Assembly: GCA_013327885.1 (NCBI GenBank)
Contig: JABUMY010000011.1
Location: 1 to 64,000 of the forward strand
Direction: 5' to 3'
DNA from: Flavisolibacter longurius
GTDB taxonomy: Bacteria > Bacteroidota > Bacteroidia > Chitinophagales > Chitinophagaceae
DNA: 64,000 nt
The translations under genes were made by a program, and so were the position numbers. The stretch's first letter is position 1, and every line of letters starts with the position of its first letter. Shown piece by piece: positions 8,589 through 17,600 of this stretch. Under the pieces are notes generated by a model. That model saw nothing but the letters and a program-made list of their open reading frames with translations, was not told where the DNA came from and did not search any database.

Positions 8589-8656
8589 TGTTTATGGTTT
8601 ACAAATGCATTTTAGAATTTACACAACTGTAAACTGTAAACAGTAAACGGTTAACT
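8589..8656. repeat. Self-complementary word element, family C (copy 1)
   Basis: GTTTATGGTTTAC (from 8590) faces the complementary words GTAAACTGTAAACAGTAAAC (8629-8648). A second family C copy is at 26893-26962. It fills the 5' region of the AraC-type gene, and TAACTTTA at 8652-8659 overlaps its end and resembles a -7 box. Confidence 0.6.
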
Positions 8657-8663
8657 TTAATTC

Positions 8664-9503
8664 GTGCAGCATGTGGAGTTTTTTCATAAGGACCATTTTC
8701 AGTACCGGTACTATCGCCAAAAAGCAAAGCGGCCGCTTTCGCAGTTCATCGATTTTTTTTGGGAAACCGATTTTGATGACTTGTTCCGGCGCTACCCCAA
8801 TGGTTTTTCCGATGCCTTGTTCCCGAACGTAGGCTATACTTATCTTATCAACCTGGGCACACCGTTCGTGATGCAACTGGAAGAGGAGAAATTTGAAGTG
8901 AAGGGTGATGGCTTTTTACCACGGTATAAAAACATGATCTGTCATCACTCAACCGGCAACAGGATCTTTGGTATTAAGTTCAAAGTATCGCCTGTGGTTT
9001 TTCAGAAAAAGATCAATTTTTTGGAGTACCGCGAATACATTTTTCCGCTGGCTTACCTTATTGATCGCAACGTAGTGGAAAAGGTAAAAGCAGCCGCTTC
9101 CTTCGGGCAGCGGGTGCAGCTACTTAGCGCTTATTATGAAGACATTCTCCGGCAACACGCCGGCTCCTTACACCATGTGAATATCGTTACCGAAATTTTG
9201 CAGGATTGCGTGGAGACAAATGCTTTTGATCGGTCCATTGAAGATCTTTCCATCCGATACAAGATCAGTACCCGCACCCTGCAGCGTTATTTCGAAGCCA
9301 CTACCAGTATCACCAGCAAGCAAGCCTTGCAAATCCTTCGCATTCGCAAAGCCGTGGAAAAGCTGGCCAATGCACCGGGTGATTTTCACTACACGCAGTT
9401 TGGTTATTACGACTACAGCCATTTTCACAAACACCTGAAACAATTTCTTTGCAGCCACACGATTTCTATACTGCAGCCACACCTGAAGCTGCTGCAAAGG
9501 TGA
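8664..9503 (+). CDS. AraC-family transcriptional regulator
   Basis: This is a 279-residue regulator. The N-terminal two thirds resemble the DUF6597-type sensor domain of Bacteroidota AraC proteins (YRQKAKRPLSQFIDFFWE, then GYTYLINLGTPF). The C-terminal helix-turn-helix includes ISTRTLQRYFEATT and FGYYDYSHFHKHLKQFL, the second matching the usual GYxDxSHFxRxFK signature. There is no ATG: GTG at 8664 or 8673 must be used. The TGA stop (9501-9503) is part of a GTGAGTGGTGAG word element. Its targets are unknown. The neighbouring TonB receptor is convergent and not an obvious target. Confidence 0.85.
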   Translation: MQHVEFFHKDHFQYRYYRQKAKRPLSQFIDFFWETDFDDLFRRYPNGFSDALFPNVGYTYLINLGTPFVMQLEEEKFEVKGDGFLPRYKNMICHHSTGNRIFGIKFKVSPVVFQKKINFLEYREYIFPLAYLIDRNVVEKVKAAASFGQRVQLLSAYYEDILRQHAGSLHHVNIVTEILQDCVETNAFDRSIEDLSIRYKISTRTLQRYFEATTSITSKQALQILRIRKAVEKLANAPGDFHYTQFGYYDYSHFHKHLKQFLCSHTISILQPHLKLLQR

Positions 9504-9556
9504 GTGGTGAGTAAAGAGCTACCTGCACTCACCACTGACCATTCACCACTCACGAT
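9499..9556. repeat. Self-complementary word element, family B (copy 1)
   Basis: GTGAGTGGTGAGT at 9502-9514 faces ACTCACCACTGACCATTCAC and CACTCAC up to 9554, and the arms can pair. It lies between convergent genes (AraC-type on plus, TonB receptor on minus), supplies the AraC stop codon, and ends next to the receptor stop. It could act as a two-way terminator, though it has no T tract. Confidence 0.7.
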
Positions 9557-9557
9557 G

Positions 9558-12026
9558 CTAATTTCCTCCTGCCCGTTGCCGTTCTTCCTCCGAAGCTGTT
9601 GTTCGTCTGCGGGCTGCCTGCACTTTGCTGTTACCAAAACGATAGGTGAAGCTTAGGTTCGCAACCCTTGATTCGCGGTAAGCATGCCAGTTTTCTACAT
9701 AGCTGCCTTTGTATTCGACGGTTGCCTTCGGACGGTTGGTCCAGAAGATGTCATTGATGTTGAACCGAAGTGTTCCCTTTCCTTCCAGTACCGTTTTTTG
9801 TACACCGGCACCAAGTCCCCATTGGGTTTTAATGACGGCATAACCGTAACGGCCGCCGGTATTGAGATTGGCGTTCAGTTCAGCCATCCAGCCTTTTTTA
9901 AACGTAAAAGTGTTATTGGTGCGAATGTTTGCGGCAGGTGCACCTTCGCTCAGTTGGGCACCGCTGATGTTGCCGTTGAATTTGTTGTAAAAAACATTCA
10001 CGTTGTTCATCATGTTCCACCAGCTATTGATGCGGATGGGTGCCGATGCGGTCAGTCCTACATATTCTGACAGGCCGAGGTTCACAGGCAGTTGCACGGT
10101 AATATTGCTGTCCTGCCCGGACTGAATTTCAAAGGTGGGAATCACATCCAAGATCTTTGCCAGCACAAAGTTTTGCGTGTTTTGGGTACGGCTGTAGCCA
10201 AGGGTGAAATTGAGATTCTTTACGGTATAATTCATTTCGTACGACCAGGTGGTTTGCGGCTTCAGCAACGGCTCACCGGTTGAATAGATCGTGGCGTCAA
10301 TCTGGAAAAGAAAAGGATTGAGCGATTGATAACCGGGGCGGTCAATACGGCGGCTGACCGAAACACCCAGCGTTTGCTCCTGCGTTAGTTTGTAATTGAA
10401 ATAAGCACTGGGGAAAAGCTGGAAGTAATCGTTTCGGTAGCGGCGGTCGCCTTTTACCTGGCGGGTACGCAGGTTGGTGAGCTCGCCACGAAGGCCAAGC
10501 TGCACGTTGAATTTTTTGTATTCCTTGCTAAAATTCGTGTATGCGGCATTGTTATACTCTTCGTAAAAAAAGCGGTTGGTCTTGCCTTCATCAACAACTG
10601 TTTCGGTGGTGAGCACATTGTAAAATTTGGCATCGTTATCCGACGAAACATAGCTTGTCTTAATACCGGCTTCCAGCTTGGCGCCGCTTTTCATGGGATT
10701 GGTAAAATCTACCTTGGCTGTTTTCAGCGTCAGCTTGCCTTGCTGATCGCCATCGAGAATATCATCTGCACGGCGTTTGTCCCCATTGAGGTTAAAAAAG
10801 TAGGATGCTGTTCGTGTGAGAGAGCTGTTGTTGAACACACCATAGTCCACATCGGCTGTTAACTCTTTGCCGGTTGTGTCCAGTTTTTGTTTGAGGTTGA
10901 TGTTGGCTACCGTGTTATCAAAAGCATCGTCATTTGTACCCCGGGTGTCGAACCAAAAAGAAGGCCTGCCGGAAAGATCGTTTACCCTTGTTTTGATGTT
11001 TCCGATCCGTTCAAAACTGTTGTAATTGCCATTGACCACAAAGCCAATGATGGTTTTTTGTGAAGGGAAAAAATCGGCACCAAAGCGCACCGTATGGGAA
11101 CGAAATGGCATGCGGGCATAATTGTCCTTGTCGTCGGAACCGTTGAAAACACCCTTGTTGTAAAAGTTACGGTTGATGATCAGGTGGTTCAGGTTTTCGC
11201 GGTAGCTGTGGGTATAGTTGCCAAAAACATTCACGCTTTTGTTGCGGTAGTTAAAGGTGGTGCCGGCATTCCATTTAGGATAAACGCCCTGGCCGTAACC
11301 GGCTGTCAGCGTGCCGTTATAACCCAGGCGCTGGTCTTTTTTCAGGCGGATATCAATAATGCCCGAATTGCCGGCCGCATCGTATTTGCTCGATGGATTG
11401 GTAATGATCTCGATGCGTTCAATGGCATTTACGGGGAGTCCGCGAAGATAGTTGGCAAGGTCGGCACCGGTCATGGACGACACTCTGCCATCGATCATAA
11501 TGATCACTCCCTGGCGACCCCGCAGCGAAATGTTGTCGTTCTGGTCGATGGTGATACCCGGCGACCGTTCCAACACATCAAAGGCGGCCGAGCCGGCGTT
11601 CACCACGCTGTTGTCCACGTTCACAATCAGGCGGTCGTTTAGCCGCTGAATAAACGGTTTTCGGGCACTAACAGTAACGCCTTGCATCTCGCTTTCGGTT
11701 TTGGTAAGATGAATGGCCGGTGGCGATGCGGTCTCGTTTTCTTTTACCGTAAATGGTTTGCTCAGCACAGTAGCAAATCCTACCGATGTTACCCGAAACT
11801 GGTAGGTTGCCGGTGCAATATTTTCAAGCAGGGCAAGGCCGGCTTTATCGGTGATGGCGGTTTTTACCAGGGCAGAATCCTTGCTGCGGAGCAGTTCAAC
11901 CGTCGCTCCTTCCACGGGTGATTGCTGCTCGTTCAGCACCGTTATGGTAATTGTGCTATTCCCTTTTTGCGCAAAGAGAGCAAAGGAAAAAATGCTGGAA
12001 AAGAGCAGGGTAAACATCAGTTTCAT
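9558..12026 (-). CDS. TonB-dependent receptor / outer-membrane beta-barrel family protein
   Basis: This 822-residue outer-membrane receptor starts with a signal peptide (MKLMFTLLFSSIFSFALFAQ). It then has a carboxypeptidase-regulatory-like domain (ITVLNEQQSPVEGATVELL), a plug domain (AAFDVLERSPGITIDQNDNI and IERIEIITNPSSKYDAAG) and a long barrel. The architecture is that of the outer membrane protein beta-barrel family common in Bacteroidota. The ATG at 12026 is preferred over further upstream codons because it begins the signal peptide. The C-terminus is a basic tail, RRRTTASEEERQRAGGN, which is unusual for a barrel. No SusD partner is adjacent, so the ligand is unknown. Confidence 0.9.
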   Translation of the reverse strand: MKLMFTLLFSSIFSFALFAQKGNSTITITVLNEQQSPVEGATVELLRSKDSALVKTAITDKAGLALLENIAPATYQFRVTSVGFATVLSKPFTVKENETASPPAIHLTKTESEMQGVTVSARKPFIQRLNDRLIVNVDNSVVNAGSAAFDVLERSPGITIDQNDNISLRGRQGVIIMIDGRVSSMTGADLANYLRGLPVNAIERIEIITNPSSKYDAAGNSGIIDIRLKKDQRLGYNGTLTAGYGQGVYPKWNAGTTFNYRNKSVNVFGNYTHSYRENLNHLIINRNFYNKGVFNGSDDKDNYARMPFRSHTVRFGADFFPSQKTIIGFVVNGNYNSFERIGNIKTRVNDLSGRPSFWFDTRGTNDDAFDNTVANINLKQKLDTTGKELTADVDYGVFNNSSLTRTASYFFNLNGDKRRADDILDGDQQGKLTLKTAKVDFTNPMKSGAKLEAGIKTSYVSSDNDAKFYNVLTTETVVDEGKTNRFFYEEYNNAAYTNFSKEYKKFNVQLGLRGELTNLRTRQVKGDRRYRNDYFQLFPSAYFNYKLTQEQTLGVSVSRRIDRPGYQSLNPFLFQIDATIYSTGEPLLKPQTTWSYEMNYTVKNLNFTLGYSRTQNTQNFVLAKILDVIPTFEIQSGQDSNITVQLPVNLGLSEYVGLTASAPIRINSWWNMMNNVNVFYNKFNGNISGAQLSEGAPAANIRTNNTFTFKKGWMAELNANLNTGGRYGYAVIKTQWGLGAGVQKTVLEGKGTLRFNINDIFWTNRPKATVEYKGSYVENWHAYRESRVANLSFTYRFGNSKVQAARRRTTASEEERQRAGGN

Positions 12027-12601
12027 TCTCGCATATTTGGTGTAAAGAAGCGGTGGAATTTTAAGGCGAAGAAGGGAAACTCTGTTAGCTGCAATAGGCT
12101 GCGATGGGCGGAACAAAGAGGACGTATGGGGAAAAATCAGGTGTCGTTTTTTTACATTGGCCGGTAGAAAACAACATGAAATAGACAAACCTGCAGCTTG
12201 AAAATTTCCCTAACGGAGCGCCATTACTGCTTATGAAAATAAATTTTAATTTTATTTAAATAGTATATAAATTTAATGTTCTCTATCCCTCTTGAAAGCT
12301 TTTCTGCATCCAATCTCCAGCGTCTAACTGCCTTTTCAGTTTTCATCGTTTGCAAAGTATTTGACCTTTTGTTACGTGCAGGGTGGGTTGGTGTAAAGCT
12401 GGCGCTAGAGTTTCTAAGGGCAACAGCATCCTTGTTTTCTTTTGTAAGAATTTGTCGCCGTTGTTCTGTGTCGGTTCTATGAAAAGGATTTTGTAATGAT
12501 AACACAAGGTCAAAAAACATTGCCTGTGCTGCACCCGGGAAACGAAGAATCCTGAAACGCTTGAATAACACATCATACTCAAAACCAAAAACCAACCAGT
12601 T
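12027..12601. other. 575-base intergenic region with an AT-only stretch
   Basis: This is the divergent space between the receptor and the exosortase locus. Bases 12236-12275 are almost pure A/T with a palindromic core (AAATAAATTTTAATTTTATTT), unlike the roughly 50% GC surroundings. The rest has no convincing coding frame or terminator. It may hold the promoters of both flanking genes. Confidence 0.5.
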
Positions 12602-12838
12602 ATGACACAGAAAAGTAGAAAGACGATCTATTCGTTGCTGACTTTTTCATTCCTCTGTATGTTTTATTTGGTGAACGCCCAGGGCGATCCCGGTCCTGAT
12701 CCCGACGGCATTCCTATTGATGGCGGCTTAAGTTTGGTGATAGCGGCTGCAGTGGGCTACGCGGCAAAAAAAGGTGTTGAAAAGCGGCGCCGGGATAAAA
12801 AGGTGAATGATGCCGGTGAGTCTGTCGCCGAAAAATAA
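12602..12838 (+). CDS. Small PID-CTERM-like protein, predicted exosortase substrate
   Basis: This 78-residue protein has a signal peptide (SLLTFSFLCMFYLVNAQ), a short DPGPDPDG linker, then a tripartite sorting-signal look-alike: the motif IPIDGGL, a hydrophobic helix (SLVIAAAVGYAA) and a basic cluster (KKGVEKRRRDKK). PID-CTERM domains with this layout are known from Bacteroidota and are found with exosortases. A 13-residue tail follows the basic cluster. The next gene encodes an exosortase-family protein 110 bases downstream on the same strand, which supports the pairing. Processing is inferred, not shown. Confidence 0.7.
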   Translation: MTQKSRKTIYSLLTFSFLCMFYLVNAQGDPGPDPDGIPIDGGLSLVIAAAVGYAAKKGVEKRRRDKKVNDAGESVAEK

Positions 12839-12948
12839 TTGCCAGCATTTTCCCTGATTTTTTTATGCATTCAGCAAAGCCGGAGGTGTGGTGAATACGA
12901 CACTCTCCCGGCACAGCTTTGCAAACAAAAAACCTTCCAATCAAACGT

Positions 12949-13575
12949 ATGCTGAAAACGATTAGCGAGAAAACCAGCAAGGTGATGGATGTCTCTTTTT
13001 TCGCAAAATACCTGATCAAATTTGTGGCTTTTTATTACATCGCCAAGTTTTGCTTTTATGCCTGGCATGCGGTGTCTTACGGACCTGGCCTTATTCATAT
13101 CCCCTTCTTTGAGCAGTACCTGAATTTCTATGATTTTATAAAAATCTACATGTTCCAGTTACCATCTGGCCTGGCTGAATTTTTTGGCGTGCATGCTTTC
13201 CAGGATACGGATCAATCCTTGCAAGTGGAGGGCGGCCAGCGCCTGCTGGTAAAAAGGCCTTGTTACGGTATTGGCCTTATGAGCTTTTGGGCAGCCTTTG
13301 TGCTTGCCGATGCCACAGCGTGGAAGCGAAAATTGGTATGGGGCGTCGTTGGCATTGCCAGTTTACTCCTTATCAACATATTGCGGGTAACGCTGATGCT
13401 GATCGCAACAAAAAATCAATGGAATGTCCACCTTTTGGATTCGTATGGATTGGACCATCATACACAGTTCAACATTGTGGCCTATGCTCTCATCTTTTTG
13501 TTGATGTTTTTTTATTACAAGCGAAATAAGGCCAGCCTGGGGCGCAGCAAAGAAGGTGAAGCAGTAGCTGGCTGA
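12949..13575 (+). CDS. Exosortase-family membrane protease/transpeptidase
   Basis: This is a 208-residue multi-pass membrane protein. The three catalytic landmarks of exosortases are visible: Cys in KRPCYGIGLMSFW, Arg in LLINILRVTLML and His in DHHTQFNIVAY. Exosortases cleave PEP-CTERM-type tails and transfer the protein to a surface acceptor. The ATG at 12949 is used. A TTG ten codons upstream is less likely. It follows the PID-CTERM-like gene and precedes two secreted proteins. The subtype (XrtF, XrtN, XrtX, XrtY) was not assigned. Confidence 0.85.
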   Translation: MLKTISEKTSKVMDVSFFAKYLIKFVAFYYIAKFCFYAWHAVSYGPGLIHIPFFEQYLNFYDFIKIYMFQLPSGLAEFFGVHAFQDTDQSLQVEGGQRLLVKRPCYGIGLMSFWAAFVLADATAWKRKLVWGVVGIASLLLINILRVTLMLIATKNQWNVHLLDSYGLDHHTQFNIVAYALIFLLMFFYYKRNKASLGRSKEGEAVAG

Positions 13576-14032
13576 GTGCATTTGTTTATGGATGTCTGCC
13601 AACTGTATGCCTGCAAAGCTGGCAGCTTTGCCAACGGCCGATCGTTCCGAACAGTTCGAATTGGCTCTATGCTTTGCATTTGTACATCATCAATCCAATA
13701 ACCACGGTAAGATACCTTCCAACCCTGTCTTTCTCTCTTAGTTAATTTATTGCCCTACGGATCAACCCGCGGATGTCTGTTTCTGACGAAAACCAAAGTG
13801 CAGGTACTGACTGCTTTTGCTTTGTGGCATTTGTGGCTTATTAAAAAGCTTTGCTACTACCAGGCGTAAAGTAGGTTGCGGCAAGGTGTACCTGTCTATT
13901 AACTCTTTACAGAAAACTATTGCTCAAATGCAGCTGTCAGGTAACTGGTTGTCTGCACCGTTCTCCTGCCGTCTCCATTGAAGATCAAAACCCTCTGTTG
14001 CAGATCCATTTTTAACCATAAACTAAACAACT
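13576..14032. other. 457-base intergenic region, no gene seen
   Basis: The only structure noted is a perfect palindrome GCAAAGCTG-G-CAGCTTTGC at 13613-13631, 40 bases after the exosortase stop. It has no T tract, so a terminator role is uncertain. Confidence 0.5.
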
Positions 14033-14581
14033 ATGCGCAAGAGTAGTTTTCCCGCCTTTTTTTCTTACAGGCGGCGTATGCAGCGAAAGATGTTTTTGAT
14101 ACAATGCCGCAGCAAAAGCAATTGGCTGCAGCGACCTTCCTTTTTGTTTTTGGTGCTTTTGACTGCCGCTTTTTCCGTGGCTAACAGTGCGCCTCCTTCC
14201 TGGTCTGTGTTGTTGAAGAAGCAGCCGGCTTCCGTTGCAATTGACTGGCAACTGGACGCAACGGTGAATGGCGTAGAGTTTTACCATGCCATAACAGAAT
14301 GCGGCGGACGAAAGATTGTTTTTCTGAAAGTAAACAACAAGAATGCTTACAAGGTCAATGTGTCCTGGAAAGAGGTTTTTACAACGGTAGAAGGAAAAGA
14401 AGTTGCCGGTGCAGAGGCCCAGAAGACACTGCAGCTTCCTACCGGCGAAGCTTTTGAAACCAGTTGCGAGACCATGACCCGCAAGGAGCTTGTTATTCTT
14501 CCTGAAAGGGTAACGCCTACCTATGTTGTTAAGATAGCCAAATTCAATTACAAAGACATTGCCGTTAGCCGCGCCGGCTAA
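14033..14581 (+). CDS. Secreted protein of unknown function
   Basis: This 182-residue protein has an unusually long basic N-terminal region before its hydrophobic signal segment (RPSFLFLVLLTAAFSVANSAPP). ATG codons at residues 16 and 20 could also be the true start. The mature part contains EFYHAITECGGRKIVFLKVNNKN, a pattern reminiscent of small beta-sandwich domains, and two cysteines (ECGG, SCET). No family was recognised. It lies 35 bases upstream of the giant surface protein, so the two are probably cotranscribed. Confidence 0.7.
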   Translation: MRKSSFPAFFSYRRRMQRKMFLIQCRSKSNWLQRPSFLFLVLLTAAFSVANSAPPSWSVLLKKQPASVAIDWQLDATVNGVEFYHAITECGGRKIVFLKVNNKNAYKVNVSWKEVFTTVEGKEVAGAEAQKTLQLPTGEAFETSCETMTRKELVILPERVTPTYVVKIAKFNYKDIAVSRAG

Positions 14582-14616
14582 GGCTGCAATTTCAATTACG
14601 CAACAAAAACTTTAGT

Positions 14617-17600
14617 ATGAAAAATTTGTTACATGCTTTTTTCGATACGTTTCGAAAACCATGGCTGCTGCTGCTCCTTGCCTGTTTCGGTAGCTTAGAG
14701 AATACAGCCGCACAGGACAGTAAAGGAACCGAATTCTGGATCTGCGTTCCGGGCAACGCAGGTAGTCCCGTGCCGCAATTGTACATAACAGCCGAACAGG
14801 CTTCCACCGTTACAGTAGCCATTCCCGGCCTGGGATTCAACCAGGTTGTGAATGTGGTAGCAGGCGGACTGCAGGTTGTAAACCTTCCCGCCTCGGCCCA
14901 GGTGCAAACGCAGTTTGCCGTAGATAACAAAGGCATTCGCATTACAGCTACCACCGAGGTTACCGTTTATCTGATGAATGCACAACAGGCCACTACCGAT
15001 GCTTACCTGGCTTTTCCCCTTGATGCTATTGGTATGGAGTATTACATGCTGGGATACAACAGGGATGTTTCGTTCACGCAACCTACGCAGGCAACCATTG
15101 TTGCTACGCAAAACAATACAACGGTAACGATAACGGCTACCGTAACCGGCGGTGGTTTTACAGCCGGCGTTCCTCAAAACATTACATTACAGCAAGGACA
15201 GGTTTACCAACTACGGTCGTTGAACACCAATGCCGATTACAGCGGCACAAAGGTAACTGCCAACAAGCCGGTGAGTGTTTTTGGCGGCGCCCAGTGCACC
15301 AATATATCCGGCAGCTTACGGGCCTGCGATCACCTGGTAGAGCAGCTTCCTGCCCTTAGCTCGTGGGGCAGAAGCTTTGTAACAGTACCACTGGCCACCC
15401 GCCTGGCCGGCGATGTGTTCAGGTTTATGGCGCAAACCAATGGTACCGTGGTCAGCGTAAACGGTGTGGCAGTGGCCACCTTAAATGCCGGGCAAATTCA
15501 CGAAAGGATATTGGGCAGCACAACGTATAACAGGATCACATCGAACCAACCCATCCTGGTAGGGCAGTATTCCAGGAGTTCAGATGCCGATGGCGTTACC
15601 TCAGATCCCTTTTTTGCACTGGTTCCTCCTGATGAACAATTCCTGAACAACTACACCATATCATCCGGAACAAGCAATATCCCCATCAACTTTTTAAACA
15701 TTACATCGCCAACGGCTAACATCGGTAATGTAAAAGTGGATAATGTTGTGGTTAATCCTGCGTTGTGGAACCCTATTCCCGGCAGCAGTTTTTCGGGGGC
15801 CAAAGTGCCGGTTTCGATTGGCGTGCACAGGGTAACCAGTGTTTTGCCGGTTGGTGTACTGGCCTATGGCTTTGGCTCGTTTGATTCATATGGTTATTTG
15901 GGCGGACAGTCATTTTCGGCTGTTGCCACCGTTACCACGGTCACGCTTTCACCCAAAACAGGAACAGCATCCGTTGGTACGGAAAGGTGCTTTGAAGCAA
16001 CCGTTAAAGATCAGTTCAATAACCCGGTGCCTGGTGTGCGGGTTGATTTTGCCATTACCGGCGCCAATCCTGGAAGTACGGGCTTTGCCAACGCCAATGC
16101 AAGTGGCGTAGCCCGCTTTTGCTATACCGGTACCAACACCGGCACGGATAATATCGTGGCTTCTGTAGGTTCTATCACTGATGCCGGAACATTTACGTGG
16201 ACTTCGCAGCCCATTTTAAATGTTTACTATTCCAAACCAGCCGGCAATCTGCACAATGTTCTTACCTGGGGCGTTAACCCCGATGGCAGTGGTGCCAACC
16301 CAACAGACTTTGGTGCAGGTAAAACCTTCAACCTGGCCAACCGTGCCGGCGTGTACACCATGACGGGTAACTGGACTGTTTTGGGTAAACTTGTTAACCC
16401 CTCGGGCAGCCAATTGCAGATTGGGAACTTCACGCTATCGATTGCCGATCTTACCGGTGCCGGTACGCTTAGCGGAACCATGATGTCGAATCTCGTTGTC
16501 ACGGGAACAACAGGCGGCAACCAGGCGCTCAATTTTACAGGTGGCAGCAATAACCTCGGTATGCTTACGCTCAACAGAACGGGTAGCGGTGCCATGGCCA
16601 CTTTAGGTTCTGCGCTTAATCTTTACGGCCTACTGAATGTACAAGCCGGTACCTTCAATACAGGTAACAGGCTGACGCTGAAAAGCCAGGCAAACACTAC
16701 GGCCCGTGTAGCGCCGCTGATGGGCAACTTAACGGGTACAGCTACTGTAGAACAATATATACCGGCTCGCAGGGCCTGGCGTATGATCAATGCTCCTGTT
16801 ACCGGTACAGGTGGTGCTACTTCCGGCCGTGCTAACATGACCCACGCACAGGAAACCGTAACCGGCACGCCTGTTACAACAGGAGGCAACCCACGCCCAT
16901 TGGCTTCTGGTACGGCAACGTTCAGCCTGAACGCAGCCCGTACAGCGCTTCAATTTACGGCTACAGTCAACAACCTGGACGTAACAGGATCGCAGACACC
17001 TGATGTCAATGATAACCTGTTAGCCGCGCATATTCATGTCGGTGCTCTCCCGGGCAGCAATGCACCGGTACGTTGGGGTTTCTTTGGTGCACCGGACAAT
17101 GATATCAATCCAAAAAATACAACCCTAACGCCGTTTGCATCCGGCGTGGGTGGTGTGTTCAGCGGTACCTGGGATCTGCCCGAAGGCAACGCCGGTACGA
17201 CGCTGGCAACGAACCTGCCCAGCATCCTAGCCGGACTGGCCTATATCAATTTCCATACAGTGCAGTTTGGCGGTGGTGAAATTCGCGGGCAGATCTTTAT
17301 GCTTGGCGAAGGCACGCAAACCATCAAACAGGCCTGGCAGGAAAACGCTGCCAACAGCACGGCCAACCCCGCCCCTGGTTTTGGTACACACATAACCGGC
17401 GGGCCTATTTATGGTAGTGCGGCCAATGGTTTTGATGTCAACCTGAATGGCATTAGCGAAACCTCGCTTAAGTATTACGACAACCCTGCCGTTAACTGGC
17501 TGCCGGTGCCCAATACCAACAGCACCCTGGTAGGCAACACGCCGTTTATGCTCTTTATACGGGGCAACCGGGGTATTAACCTGAATGGTCCTGCCATTCC

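Noticed and set aside
12224-12595. Minus-strand frame of 123 codons before the PID-CTERM-like gene
   Set aside because: It covers the AT-rich intergenic region, has no family resemblance and a biased composition.
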